A DNA stretch of 64,000 nucleotides, from assembly GCF_013337045.2 (NCBI RefSeq), contig NZ_CP118263.1, positions 62,001-126,000 on the forward strand, in the 5' to 3' direction. Positions 30,865 to 40,865 of the stretch are shown piece by piece. The stretch comes from Agrobacterium vitis. GTDB taxonomy: Bacteria; Pseudomonadota; Alphaproteobacteria; Rhizobiales; Rhizobiaceae. Numbering within the stretch: the stretch's first letter is position 1; each line of letters starts with the position of its first letter. The position numbers and the translations under genes are program-made. The notes under the pieces were generated by a model that did not search any database, was not told where the DNA came from, and saw only the letters and a program-made list of their open reading frames with translations.

Positions 30865-32865
30865 ATGAATTCAGGCAAGTACACGCCAATACGCCTAGCT
30901 ATAAGCATAGTATGTTCACTGGTCGCTGGGTTTTGCGCGGCAAGTCTCTATGCAACATTCCGCCATGGCTTTACTGGCGAAGCGATGATGACGTTCAGCG
31001 TTTTCGCGTTCTTGTACGAGGCACCACCTTATTTGGGATACGCAAGCCCCATCTTCTATCACGGATTGGCGATTATATTTGCCACCTCCGCGTTCATACT
31101 GCTGTGCCAACTATTCCTATCGATGCGCGATCCCGAGCATCACGGAACTGCTCGCTGGGCCGGGGTTGGCGAAATGCGATACGCCGGCTACCTCCAGCGA
31201 TACAGTCGCATCAAGGGCCCCATCTTCGGAAAGATATGTGGGCCGCGCTGGTTCGGAAGCTATCTAACCAATGGAGACCAACCTCACAGCCTTATTGTCG
31301 CGCCAACCCGCGCCGGTAAGGGCGTTGGCGTCGTTATTCCGACATTGCTAACCTTTCAGGGCTCGGTGATTGCTTTGGATGTGAAGGGTGAGCTTTTTGA
31401 ACTCACGTCGCGAGCGCGTAAATCGAGCGGCGACGCGGTTTTCAAGTTCTCACCGTTAGATCCAGAGCGGCGAACGCACTGCTACAATCCTGTACTGGAT
31501 ATCGCCGCGTTGCCACCCGAGCGGCGCTTTACCGAAACGCGCCGCCTCGCCGCCAATCTTATCACAGCCAAGGGCAAGGGAGCAGAAGGTTTCATTGACG
31601 GCGCAAGGGATCTTTTCGTTGCAGGCATCCTGAGCTGCATTGAGCGCGGCACACCCACAATCGGTTCCGTTTACGACCTATTTGCTCAGCCGGGCGAGAA
31701 ATACAAGCTTTTTGCTAAACTCGCGGAGGAAACCCAAAACAAAGAGGCTCAGCGCATATTCGACAACATGGCAGGAAATGACACCAAAATTCTGACATCC
31801 TATACATCGGTGCTCGGCGACGGCGGGCTCAATCTTTGGGCCGATCCGCTGGTCAAAGCAGCGACAAGTCAATCCGATTTTTCCGTTTACGACCTACGTC
31901 GGAAGAGGACCTGCATTTATCTTTGTGTCAGCCCAAATGATCTTGAGGTCGTAGCGCCGTTGATGCGCCTCCTCTTTCAGCAGGTTGTGTCAATCCTTCA
32001 GCGAACGCTGCCTGTTAAGGATGAACGGCATGAGGTCCTGTTTCTCCTCGACGAGTTCAAGCATTTGGGCAAGCTGGAAGCGGTGGAAACGGCAATCACC
32101 ACGATTGCCGGTTATAAGGGCCGCTTCATGTTTATTATACAGAGTCTGTCGGCCTTGACCGGAACTTATGATGAGGCCGGCAAGCAAAATTTCCTCAGCA
32201 ATACGGGCGTGCAGGTATTCATGGCTACGGCTGACGACGAGACACCAACCTACATTTCTAAAGCTATCGGCGAATACACGTTCCAGGCTCGCTCAACGTC
32301 ATACAGCCAAGCTCGCATGTTTGATCATAACATCCAGATCTCCGATCAGGGTGCTCCTCTTTTGCGACCCGAACAAGTCCGCCTGCTCGACGACAACTAC
32401 GAAATAGTCCTTATCAAGGGCCAGCCTCCTCTCAAACTCCGGAAGGTGCGATATTATTCCGATTTCATGTTGAAGCGGATTTTCGAAAGCCAAGCGGGTT
32501 CCCTTCCCGAGCCCGCATCTTTGATGCTCCCGGAAGACACGAATCTCTTTGGCGACAATCTCAGTCAACGAGCAACTGGCACCACTATGCTAGAGGCGGT
32601 GCAGATCGAACCGACAGACTATGGAGAAGCCGATACTTCCCTGAGTAAAACCATGGTTGATGGAGAGGATAGTGTCGCAATTGGGATGGAGGTTTACCCT
32701 GGGTCAAACGAAGTTGGTGACATTGGCGAGTGCAGCGGTTCCGCCGCCGCCGAACCTGTGTCCGAGATGCCTCCGGAAATAGCTCCAGCACTATTGGCGC
32801 AACGCGAGCTCCTCGAGCAGATCATTTCGCTCCAGCGACGCGGTGAAATTGCGCCTGACACTTGA
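30865..32865 (+). CDS. virD4: VirD4, coupling protein (T4SS substrate receptor)
   Basis: VirD4 is the hexameric inner-membrane ATPase that docks VirD2-DNA and the effector proteins to the VirB channel. The 666-residue product has two N-terminal membrane helices (about residues 10-30 and 55-80), Walker A APTRAGKGVG near residue 151 and Walker B VLFLLDEFKHLG near residue 395. The all-alpha domain lies between them, and a variable acidic tail follows residue 550. I start at the ATG at 30865 rather than the GTG just before it, matching known VirD4 starts. Confidence 0.96.
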   Translation: MNSGKYTPIRLAISIVCSLVAGFCAASLYATFRHGFTGEAMMTFSVFAFLYEAPPYLGYASPIFYHGLAIIFATSAFILLCQLFLSMRDPEHHGTARWAGVGEMRYAGYLQRYSRIKGPIFGKICGPRWFGSYLTNGDQPHSLIVAPTRAGKGVGVVIPTLLTFQGSVIALDVKGELFELTSRARKSSGDAVFKFSPLDPERRTHCYNPVLDIAALPPERRFTETRRLAANLITAKGKGAEGFIDGARDLFVAGILSCIERGTPTIGSVYDLFAQPGEKYKLFAKLAEETQNKEAQRIFDNMAGNDTKILTSYTSVLGDGGLNLWADPLVKAATSQSDFSVYDLRRKRTCIYLCVSPNDLEVVAPLMRLLFQQVVSILQRTLPVKDERHEVLFLLDEFKHLGKLEAVETAITTIAGYKGRFMFIIQSLSALTGTYDEAGKQNFLSNTGVQVFMATADDETPTYISKAIGEYTFQARSTSYSQARMFDHNIQISDQGAPLLRPEQVRLLDDNYEIVLIKGQPPLKLRKVRYYSDFMLKRIFESQAGSLPEPASLMLPEDTNLFGDNLSQRATGTTMLEAVQIEPTDYGEADTSLSKTMVDGEDSVAIGMEVYPGSNEVGDIGECSGSAAAEPVSEMPPEIAPALLAQRELLEQIISLQRRGEIAPDT

Positions 32866-32967
32866 AATGCGTTGTGACGACATTTCCGATCGAGCCTTGT
32901 GAGCGCCGTTAGATGCCAGTTCGTGAATTCATGACCAACGAAGTTTGCAGATTGATGAAACATCGCC

Positions 32968-35481
32968 ATGAACCCGCCGGGAAATTCAAAAATTGGGCTC
33001 ACCGCGTCGGCTAGATCCTCGCCCGACGTTCACTCCGGAGTTAACCCTGTCCTTCGTCCCAAGGAGTTCAGGAACCGTTGTGCTGGCTCCTCATCTGGCA
33101 GTCAAACGGATCGCTGGGAAGAATCATCTGCATCTTTCTTTTACGATGGAATGAGACTGGGCGCTGCAGAGCGGTCGGCATACGAGGCCTGGAATGAAAC
33201 GGGCCGACCGACGTGGAAAGACCTCGTGCTGAGTGCCCGTCTTAATGATATCGACAGTTCCGCTTGGAATTTCGATGGCAGACAAACGACCTCGTCGGTT
33301 TTTGTCTATGAGGGTGTTCCTCTGGGGGAAGGAGAACGACGTGTCTACGAGGAATGGCCGGAGCCCGGACAGCCGGGGTGGCAAGAGCTCGTTGTGAACG
33401 CTCGCATTGCAGAACTACACCCGTCTGCTTCAGTTTCGCATGAGCGCGATCCCCCTGAAAGAAGCACGGAGTTCCGGTCCGATGCGCCCAAGCGCAAGCG
33501 GAAAGGCTCAATAGACCAAGACGAGAGTGTCCCTGCATCATTTTACTATGATGGGATGAGGCTCAGCTCACCCGAGCGCGAAGTATATGACAACTGGAGC
33601 AAACCGGAACCACCTTCGTGGAGAGACCTGATAATAGACGCGCGTCTTGATGCTATTGACAGGTCCGCCTGGTTCCATGAATCGGGAGGCGCTTCGGTCT
33701 TTGAGTACGAAGGGATCCCGCTGGGTGAGGGGGAACGCCTGGCATATGAAAGGTGGCTGGAGCCCGCGCAGCCCGGATGGGAAGATCTCGTCGTGAACGC
33801 ACGCGTTGCTGAATTAAACCAGTCTGATCGGACCTCGTGTGAGAACGAAAGTCTTGAAGCAGGAAAGGAACTTCCACCTGACGAATTGGAGGGCATGTTG
33901 GGCTCCCCAATTGACGGTGCGCAGGACGCTCGTGCATCCTTTGTGTATGATGGAGTGACACTCGGAGCGCCCGAGCGTGACGTGTACGAGAACTGGGACA
34001 AGCCCGAACGACCCTCATGGGAAGATCTAATCCTGGATGCCCGCCTCGCTGCGGTACAGGATTCCTCGATCTCAAGTTTGGCGCCTGGAGAAGAAACCAA
34101 CTCAGCTTTCTTTTATGACGGGATTGCGCTGGGAAACGCGGAACTCCGGGCATACGCAAGGTGGAGGCAGCCTGCTCAACCGCGGTGGCAGAATTTGGTG
34201 GTGAACGCGCGTTTGTTGGAACTTGACCCTTCGGCTTGGATTCGCGATGAACATGACCCATTTGAGGAAGTCGAGGAGCTCAACTCGCCTTCGCGATCGA
34301 CTTCCCCAAGTGAGGCCAAGCGCACTTTGGGTAAGCTTGATCTCAATCGACCGGCCCACAGATGTGAAAAAACTTCAAAAGAAACGTGTCAGACAGGGCC
34401 CGGGACGTGCCTACGGTCGGAGATGCGGAGCGCAGCTCATGTTGAACTTTCTGGACTGAACGCGTGTCGGGAGAACACAATTGCCAGTGGCCATGCTCTC
34501 AATGGCGGAGGCAAGATAAAGAGGCTCGGCTTCAAAAGCCACTTGACTGGAAACGGGGCTCTCCAAGGGCTGAATCCCGGTACGAAAGGAACAGCGTCCG
34601 ACGAAGGCGGACAAGTTGTTCCGCCAGTCCGATCCAGTTGCCCGAGAGGCGATAATATCGGCACATACGGAAGTCGTAGGAACGAACGGGCGCGGCTCGC
34701 TACCGAGACTGGACAATTCGAGTCGGAGCACATTTTTGGCTTTAAGGTGGTCCACGAAGTTTTACGCAGAACGAAAGAAGGCCGTCGTCTCGAAAGGCCA
34801 ATGCCTGCCTATCTTGAATGTAAAGAGCTTCATCGGCAGCATGTTGGAACTGGATGGAGGCGAAGCGGGCTAGTTGGGCGTGGATGGACAGATGATTCCA
34901 GTTATCGCTCAGATCAACGAGCAACCTTGTCAGACCCTGTCGCGTCTGCTGAAGGTGCAGCGGCTTCAAACGGATATCAGTTGAATCAACTGGGTTACGC
35001 ACACCAACTCGCCAAGGATGGCCTGCAAAGCGTATCGTCCGACAGCGTTACTATGCCAATTCGTGTCGCAACAACCAGCTACAATTATACGGTAAGCCGT
35101 GATCCCCTGCTGTCACCTCCCAGCAAAGAGCAAGAGCCGCCAGTGCTTCATCTTGGGCCTCGTGGGCAGACAGAAGCTGTACTCGCGCGCGAGACTGCAC
35201 TGACCGGACAATGGCCAACGCGCGATCGTGAACGTGAAGTCTATGGAGAGTTCCTGGCCCTGTACGATTTCAAGATGAAACTTGAGACCAGCTCGCTCAG
35301 TGTACGGCAAAAGAGAAAGGAACTCGTCTCCGCGTTGGACCGAACCGCCAGTTTGATAGGGGCGGCGCCTTTGAAAGCTCAGTCGCAAAGCGCGGAACAC
35401 TATAATACGGCTGAGTTGCCAGACGAACGGCGGGAGTATGATCCGCGCGAGCGAGGCCGACGAAGCCTCTTTCAGCGCTGA
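32968..35481 (+). CDS. virD5: VirD5, nuclear effector with alternating repeats
   Basis: VirD5 is exported to the plant, enters the nucleus and is reported to interfere with the turnover of the T-complex and with the plant cell cycle. The 837-residue protein has six repeats of about 44 residues at residues 56-100, 111-154, 190-234, 244-285, 323-365 and 380-424. They alternate between two forms, one opening FxYDGMRLxxxER and one opening VFxYEGxPLGEGER, each ending DLVVNARL or similar. A basic nuclear signal PKRKRKG is at residues 174-180. The C-terminal part ends in an Arg-rich tail (DPRERGRRSLFQR), the likely export signal. No clear RBS was seen. Confidence 0.88.
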   Translation: MNPPGNSKIGLTASARSSPDVHSGVNPVLRPKEFRNRCAGSSSGSQTDRWEESSASFFYDGMRLGAAERSAYEAWNETGRPTWKDLVLSARLNDIDSSAWNFDGRQTTSSVFVYEGVPLGEGERRVYEEWPEPGQPGWQELVVNARIAELHPSASVSHERDPPERSTEFRSDAPKRKRKGSIDQDESVPASFYYDGMRLSSPEREVYDNWSKPEPPSWRDLIIDARLDAIDRSAWFHESGGASVFEYEGIPLGEGERLAYERWLEPAQPGWEDLVVNARVAELNQSDRTSCENESLEAGKELPPDELEGMLGSPIDGAQDARASFVYDGVTLGAPERDVYENWDKPERPSWEDLILDARLAAVQDSSISSLAPGEETNSAFFYDGIALGNAELRAYARWRQPAQPRWQNLVVNARLLELDPSAWIRDEHDPFEEVEELNSPSRSTSPSEAKRTLGKLDLNRPAHRCEKTSKETCQTGPGTCLRSEMRSAAHVELSGLNACRENTIASGHALNGGGKIKRLGFKSHLTGNGALQGLNPGTKGTASDEGGQVVPPVRSSCPRGDNIGTYGSRRNERARLATETGQFESEHIFGFKVVHEVLRRTKEGRRLERPMPAYLECKELHRQHVGTGWRRSGLVGRGWTDDSSYRSDQRATLSDPVASAEGAAASNGYQLNQLGYAHQLAKDGLQSVSSDSVTMPIRVATTSYNYTVSRDPLLSPPSKEQEPPVLHLGPRGQTEAVLARETALTGQWPTRDREREVYGEFLALYDFKMKLETSSLSVRQKRKELVSALDRTASLIGAAPLKAQSQSAEHYNTAELPDERREYDPRERGRRSLFQR
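33133..34239 (+). repeat. Six in-frame repeats in virD5 (A-B-A-B-A-B)
   Basis: Six coding repeats of about 130 bases alternate in type and are separated by spacers of unequal length. The pattern implies that an A-B pair was duplicated as a unit twice. DNA identity between units is clearly lower than in the virD3-like repeats, so these are older. Confidence 0.85.
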
Positions 35482-35903
35482 CGGTGGTACAGGAATGACC
35501 AACCGATATCTGCAGGCCACCGCGTGCCGATCCTCTCCGGAAAATCGCGTCGAAGATATCTGTGCTTGGCCGTTTGCCCTTTTCGCATGAGAACTACCAG
35601 ATCGCGCAAAGCTGAACGAGGGTTACAGATGAAACGATAAACCCGTTCAACAATTTGGTCCCGGATGGTAGTTTCGACATGTTGTCGATTTCCATCCGGA
35701 CTCTGAATTATGCTGCAGGAAAGACCTGCTGGCACAGGAATCCGGAGAGATCAACAGGCTGTCACGACTGGCCATCGGACGACTCGCGCCCCGTGTCGCT
35801 GAGTTAATCGGCACCGCCACGTAGAGCAACCGTTCACGAATGACCGTGATTGACTGGAGCAGCAATCAACAGGAGCCGGGCTCTGCCCTGCAGGAGAACA
35901 AAA
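35482..35903. other. virD5-virE1 intergenic region, virE promoter
   Basis: No gene is supported in these 420 bases; both strands have only short unrelated frames. The region contains the virE vir box and leads into the virE operon. Confidence 0.55.
35622..35635 (+). promoter_or_regulatory. vir box of the virE operon
   Basis: GTTACAGATGAAAC matches the vir-box consensus at 12 of 14 positions and its complement at 13 of 14. The same 14 bases occur before virJ. It lies about 270 bases upstream of virE1, which is rather far, so a long leader or a second weaker site must be allowed for. Confidence 0.65.
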
Positions 35904-36092
35904 ATGGCGATAGTCAAACTCAATCCCAGCAATAGCAGCAATTCCTCGTCGCCCGAGACACATCGAGAAATCCAACAGAAAAAGACCGATAATCACGAAC
36001 CAAGCGGTTTCACACAGTTGGACCTCGACATGATCGAGCTGGAGAATTTTGTTCATCAGTGCCCGCTTCCCAACGAAGACCTGGCTGACTGA
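35904..36092 (+). CDS. virE1: VirE1, chaperone of VirE2
   Basis: VirE1 is the small acidic chaperone that keeps VirE2 soluble and prevents it from binding DNA inside the bacterium. The 62-residue protein has a polar N-terminus and the VirE2-binding amphipathic helix (FTQLDLDMIELENFVHQCPLP), matching the family in length. I start at the ATG at 35904, 10 bases after AGGAG. It ends 13 bases before virE2. Confidence 0.92.
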   Translation: MAIVKLNPSNSSNSSSPETHREIQQKKTDNHEPSGFTQLDLDMIELENFVHQCPLPNEDLAD

Positions 36093-36105
36093 AAGGAGTT
36101 CGATA

Positions 36106-37707
36106 ATGAATCCGAACAGTGAAGGCAGTGATGAAAACAGCGTCGTAGTGGGCGTGCACAGCATCGAAACTGCCAATGACGGTTCCACCAAGCGGCAGAA
36201 GATAGTCAATTCCGACACGACCAACGATTTCGAGATGGTGAGTAGCCAAGAAACCCACGAGTTTGGCGACCACGGCAGCAGCTCCGCTCAGACTGAAAGC
36301 CTCGAGTCCCGTCTGCATGAGACGAGCTCCCACCTTACGCAAGCTGACACACACAATGATTTATCCAGCTTGTTTGCAAACATGGCATTGCCGGGTCACG
36401 ACCGGCGGCCAGATGAGTATATTCTTGTCCGACAAACCGGAGGTGACGCGGTCGCCGGTGTCACTAAAGGTAACCTCGAACATCTACCGACCAAGGCGGA
36501 ATTTAATGCGAGCTGCCGTCTCTACAGGGACGGAGCAGGCAACTACTTTCCGCCGCCGCTCGCATTTGAAAGGATTGCCGCTCCGCAGGAACTCGATACA
36601 AAATCGCGTTTTCAACACAAGCTGGAAGTGTGGAATCGCGCTCATGCCGAGATGGGTATCACGGGTACCAATATTTTTTATCAGACAGATAAAAATATAA
36701 AGCTTGATCAAAACTACAGATTGAAGCCAGAAGATCGGTATATACAAACAGAGAAATATGGCCGCAGAGAAGTTCAAAAGCGCTATGAACACGAATTCCA
36801 GGCAGGATCGCTGCTCCCTGACATTCTGATCAAGACTCCGCAAAACGATATCCATTTCGTCTACAGGTTCGCAGGTGACAACTATGCGAATAAACCCTTC
36901 GATGAATTCCAACGCACCATAAAGGCCCAATATGGCAACGACACCGAGATCAAGCTTAGGTCGAAGTCAGGTATTATGCATGATTCCAAATACTTGGAAG
37001 CATGGGAAAAAGGCAGCGCGGATGTACGCTTTGCCGAGTTTGCAGGAGAGAATCGAGCCCACAACAAACAATTGCCGCTCGCGACGGTCAATATGGGACG
37101 GCAGCCAGACGGGAGCGGCGGGATGACTCGCGATCGCTTGGTTAGTGTTGGTTTCCTGATGCACAACGCACCCAATTCCCCCTGGGCGCTAGCGTTGAAA
37201 AAGGGAGAATTATGGGATCGCGTTCAAGTCCTTGCTCGCGACGGAAACCGTTATATGACACCTCCCAGACTGGAATATTCCGATCCCGAACACTTCACGC
37301 AGTTGATGGGCCGAGTCGGATTGCCCCTTTCGATGGGCCGACAAAGCCATGCGAACACCGTCAAGTTTGAACGGTTTACCGAGCAGGCAGCGGTGATTGC
37401 TTCGAATGGCGCGGATCTACGCGACATTCGAGACCTCTCTCCGGACAAAGTGCAGCAGCTGACGGATAAAGATGTGCTCATTGCGGATCGCAATGAAAAA
37501 AGCCAGCGGACCGGCACCTATACGAGCGCTGCGGAATATAAGCGCCTTATGATGAAGCTGCCAGAGGACGCTGCCCAACTGCTTGGCGGTCCCGCCGATA
37601 AGTATTCACGTGATTTTGTCCGCCCAGAGCCCACTTCCCGACCGATCATTGATAGCCGTCGGAGCTACGAAAGTCGGCCGCGGGGCCAAACTGAAAACAG
37701 CCTGTGA
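36106..37707 (+). CDS. virE2: VirE2, exported single-stranded DNA-binding protein
   Basis: VirE2 is exported separately and coats the T-strand in the plant cytoplasm, protecting it and aiding nuclear import. The 533 residues equal the length of octopine-type VirE2. After a disordered N-terminus (about residues 1-110) come the two similar folded domains, with PDEYILVRQTGGDAVAGVTKGNLEHL opening the first and GFLMHNAPNSPWALALKKGELWD in the second. The C-terminal tail (SRRSYESRPRGQTENSL) is the export signal. I start at the ATG at 36106 after AAAGGAG; the longer frame at 36049 overlaps virE1. Confidence 0.96.
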   Translation: MNPNSEGSDENSVVVGVHSIETANDGSTKRQKIVNSDTTNDFEMVSSQETHEFGDHGSSSAQTESLESRLHETSSHLTQADTHNDLSSLFANMALPGHDRRPDEYILVRQTGGDAVAGVTKGNLEHLPTKAEFNASCRLYRDGAGNYFPPPLAFERIAAPQELDTKSRFQHKLEVWNRAHAEMGITGTNIFYQTDKNIKLDQNYRLKPEDRYIQTEKYGRREVQKRYEHEFQAGSLLPDILIKTPQNDIHFVYRFAGDNYANKPFDEFQRTIKAQYGNDTEIKLRSKSGIMHDSKYLEAWEKGSADVRFAEFAGENRAHNKQLPLATVNMGRQPDGSGGMTRDRLVSVGFLMHNAPNSPWALALKKGELWDRVQVLARDGNRYMTPPRLEYSDPEHFTQLMGRVGLPLSMGRQSHANTVKFERFTEQAAVIASNGADLRDIRDLSPDKVQQLTDKDVLIADRNEKSQRTGTYTSAAEYKRLMMKLPEDAAQLLGGPADKYSRDFVRPEPTSRPIIDSRRSYESRPRGQTENSL

Positions 37708-37774
37708 CTTTGCTACTGCCGCGCCGGCAATGAGACTTGTCACGTCACAAGCATCTGATTGAAAGAGCTTAGTC

Positions 37775-39592
37775 ATGGTCAACATCACAAAGAAAACGGT
37801 CGCGAAATCCCCTACAATCGACATGCGCCGCGCTACTCAGCGCCTGGTTGAGCAAATGCGCAACGCGGTGCTTACGGAAGAGAAGGCAATGAAGCGGCGC
37901 GGGCGGTTCGAAGCTCCGCAGAAGAAGCAAAAATACGCTGCGGATATTCGGCTCGTCGACAAGTTGGGCGCCAGCTTTCGGGGTGAAATCAGCTATAAAC
38001 TTCTCGGAAATAAAAGGCTGCGAGTTGACAACGCAAGAGAATTGACGCGCGAGCACGGCCTACTAAGAAAAAACATGAAAGTTTTGAAGCGTAACCTGGA
38101 GACAGGAGCGTTTTATTTGAGTCTTCACGAAAGGAAGACGTGGGCAAGTGTTACCAGGCATCAATACGGTGAGGACGGCACTCTTCGTACAAAGCATGTA
38201 AAACATAGAGACGGACGTTTTGAGGAAAAATGGGAGCGGGACGAAAACGACACCCTGATCCGTACACGGTATGTCAACCGAGGCAGGCTCAACCGGCGGC
38301 TGTTTCAGGCCACGTCCGAAGAGATGACTGCGCCTTACCGCAGTGGACGAGAGAACAGACTTTATCGCAAACTAACCCGACAAGTAGGTTCCAAACGGGA
38401 AACATTTGAGCGGGACGACAAAGGTAATCTTGAACTTATCGCTCGCAAAGGACTTGGTTTTTCCAAGAATTCAACAAAATCGGAAGATCACAATACCTCA
38501 TATACAAAGATTCGGAAACTTGGGGGCACTTTCAGCAAATCTTATAGATCTCTCCTGGACAAGGAAGGTAATGAACTGGGCCGAGATATCTTAAGTCACC
38601 GGCGGCTGTTCAATAAGAGATCGGCGATCTACGACGACGCCACAGGGGAACTGAAAGGCACTAAACATACTTTCGGCAAGCTTTATAAAAATGAAGCCGA
38701 ATACCTGAGCGATCAGGTGATTAAAGTTTCGAAAAAAATACTTGGCGTGACAGTTCAACGGAGGCTGCGGGGGCTAAATGAGCAAGAACACGACGCCCAG
38801 ACACTGCGCGCGTCAGAGTCCGTCCGTCATAAGCAGGCTTGGCAGGAGCGCGAGGCTGCTTCCAAATTCCCGACTCCAGATCGTCAAGCGAGAGTGGTGA
38901 CTTTGGACGATAGCCGAGCGTTGCACATTCTCCCGCACCACAATCAAACCGGAGTGCAAGCGGGAACAAGCCTGTCGGAGCCTGTGGAACATCAGTTCTC
39001 GCCAACTTATCCGGAATCAAAGGTTCCGGCTCCTCTTCAGTTGGAGGGAATAGAGGGGCAGGGCAAACTCGAGGCATCGTCACACGTGTTATCCGGTGTG
39101 CGAGAACCGGCAAAAAAGGTGGATTCTCAGGGCCAGTCGGTGCCGTTAGTGCCGAACAGTCATGCGTTAGATCAAGGACACCAGGAGCTGTTGAACCTCC
39201 TGCAGAGTGTGCCAGTCCCGACTCTGCCAGCACATAATGGCGACGGGCTTGGGTACGATAACCCTGGTACATCCTTGCCAGAAAGCTCTGTGGCGGAGAG
39301 CTTGGTCCATGAACCTTCGGAGGGGCATGTGGGACGTGATCGCTTGACTAACGCCTCCATCGATCCACAAGCATTATTCGGCGAACCGGAATTGTCGCGC
39401 CTTTCAGAATTTAGACCAGCATCTCCCTCGCGAGTCGACCACCTGACAGGCTCGGAACAGGAAGCGTTGCTGAATGAGTTGCTTGGTATACCGCTACCTG
39501 TTTCTTCGCAGACGGTCGAACCGCGGGAGCTCAACACTCCTGAAAATTCGCGGAGTCGAGAACGCTCGGCGTCACGAGGTTTTTCACTCTAG
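37775..39592 (+). CDS. virE3: VirE3, exported nuclear effector
   Basis: VirE3 enters the plant nucleus, where it is reported to bind importin-alpha, act as a VIP1-like adaptor and activate transcription. The 605-residue protein is somewhat shorter than octopine VirE3 (about 670). It has basic clusters near residues 40-50 (RFEAPQKKQKY, a nuclear signal), a repeated basic region with TRQYG.DGTLRTKHVKHRDGRFEEKWERDE and similar segments up to about residue 335, and a Pro/Ser-rich acidic second half. It ends in an Arg-rich export tail (ENSRSRERSASRGFSL). It is the third gene of the virE operon. Confidence 0.9.
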   Translation: MVNITKKTVAKSPTIDMRRATQRLVEQMRNAVLTEEKAMKRRGRFEAPQKKQKYAADIRLVDKLGASFRGEISYKLLGNKRLRVDNARELTREHGLLRKNMKVLKRNLETGAFYLSLHERKTWASVTRHQYGEDGTLRTKHVKHRDGRFEEKWERDENDTLIRTRYVNRGRLNRRLFQATSEEMTAPYRSGRENRLYRKLTRQVGSKRETFERDDKGNLELIARKGLGFSKNSTKSEDHNTSYTKIRKLGGTFSKSYRSLLDKEGNELGRDILSHRRLFNKRSAIYDDATGELKGTKHTFGKLYKNEAEYLSDQVIKVSKKILGVTVQRRLRGLNEQEHDAQTLRASESVRHKQAWQEREAASKFPTPDRQARVVTLDDSRALHILPHHNQTGVQAGTSLSEPVEHQFSPTYPESKVPAPLQLEGIEGQGKLEASSHVLSGVREPAKKVDSQGQSVPLVPNSHALDQGHQELLNLLQSVPVPTLPAHNGDGLGYDNPGTSLPESSVAESLVHEPSEGHVGRDRLTNASIDPQALFGEPELSRLSEFRPASPSRVDHLTGSEQEALLNELLGIPLPVSSQTVEPRELNTPENSRSRERSASRGFSL

Positions 39593-40235
39593 ACGGATTC
39601 ACATACCAAGCAGCTCGAGCCTTCCGCCAGCGGAGCTGCGGGCTGAGACCGCCTTGCCAGGCTTGATGCGATAAGGGCCTTGGTCGCCACCATGATCCGT
39701 ACGCGGTTCTTCCATGCGACCAAGCTGAAGAGCGGCATGTAGTAGAGCAGGTTGATTTCGTCCGGGTTCACCGGGTCAACACCGGTGCCCATCAACTCGG
39801 CGTCCACCATTACACTGAACAGATGGGTCTTTCTAATTGCAGATGGGGAGTCAAAATTGTTTTTTTGCATTCCGCTGCCGGGTCTATCGCGGAAAACGCC
39901 TGTCGCCCCCTCAAGGAGCTGGCCTTTCCACTGTTTATATGAGGTTTGTCAATCAGGGTGTTGATTAGGGAGGCATCTTGGCTTCTCCGATAGACTGCTC
40001 CAGATGTGAACCCTTGCGTGACGCGGCTTTTGAGCTAGCCGGATCCAGCTTATATACGGTCGCTGTGATGAGCAGCAGCACCAACATCCTGCTTTCGACG
40101 GACAGGGTTCAGGTGGACGATACCATACTTAAATATCGGCGTTTTGAATGCCAAACAGTGGATCGGCTCGCCCCACCTGGGGTCTTCCAGGACTGATCAC
40201 ATCCTGGAGGATGGCGGAATTTGAACGGTGGACGA
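39593..40235. other. Region after virE3, nothing recognised
   Basis: Frames of 70-93 codons occur on both strands (for example 39589-39870 minus and 39978-40196 plus), but none resembles a family I know. In octopine plasmids virF lies here; it is absent at this place. The stretch leads into the IS mosaic. Confidence 0.35.
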
Positions 40236-40385
40236 TCAGGCAGGCTGCACGATAGCCCCCTCGATGACCACGCCTGCGGTGATATATTTCCATAGGGCAA
40301 CGAGTAGCTTGCGGGCAAGAGCGACAATCGCTGGCTGCTTATGTCGGCCGCCCGTTTGCGCCATTCGCTGCTTGAACCATACGGC
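40236..40385 (-). pseudogene. IS110-family transposase C-terminal fragment
   Basis: The minus strand reads AVWFKQRMAQTGG...IVALARKLLVALWKYITAG followed by VVIEGAIVQPA and a stop. This is the typical end of rhizobial IS110/IS116/IS902-type transposases. The upstream part is missing or in other frames, so it is a fragment. It is a different copy from the longer IS110 relic at 41391-42510. Confidence 0.7.
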
Positions 40386-40631
40386 GAGCGCCGATTGCGG
40401 CTGACGTCTTATGCGTCGACTTTGTACCGTTCACGGCGTCGTACCTGTGACGGCGGGAGCAGTCTTCGCCTTCCGGGGCAGATTGCCTCGGGATCTGCAA
40501 GGAAGCTTCACCGGACGCAAGCGACGCGTGAGCGTCCGGTGAGCTGTTTTTGCTGATCGGGCAAATCAGGCGATGTTCTGGCATTCGAACCAGCATTAGT
40601 GCTGACATTAATACCAGAACAAAGAGGTTTC

Positions 40632-40865
40632 ATGGCTCGCATGGAGATCATGTCCGGTACCGAGCGCAGGCGGCGCTGGTCGGACGAGGCGAAGCTGAGG
40701 ATACTGGCGGAAGCTGATGAACCCGGTGCTCGCATTGGTGAGGTGGCGCGCCGGCATGACGTTCATCCTGGCCAGATCCGCTTGTGGCGGAGGTCGTTCA
40801 TCCGAAAAGACTTGCCTGAGTCCATGATCCTTGAGTACCCGCTCAAGGTCCGTCAGCGCTTGTAG
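40632..40865 (+). pseudogene. IS66-family TnpA (OrfA) truncated
   Basis: MARMEIMSGTERRRRWSDEA, then LRILAEADEPG..IGEVARRHDVHPGQIRLWRR is the helix-turn-helix OrfA of IS66-type elements. After about codon 65 (SFIRKDLPES) the sequence departs from the family and reads into unrelated DNA, so the 3' part is lost. A matching IS66 3' end is found at 42545-42802, and the two may once have belonged to one element. Confidence 0.75.

Noticed and set aside
33546..34261. Minus-strand frames inside virD5
   Set aside because: They stay open because the virD5 repeats lack stops in antisense; no protein family is seen.
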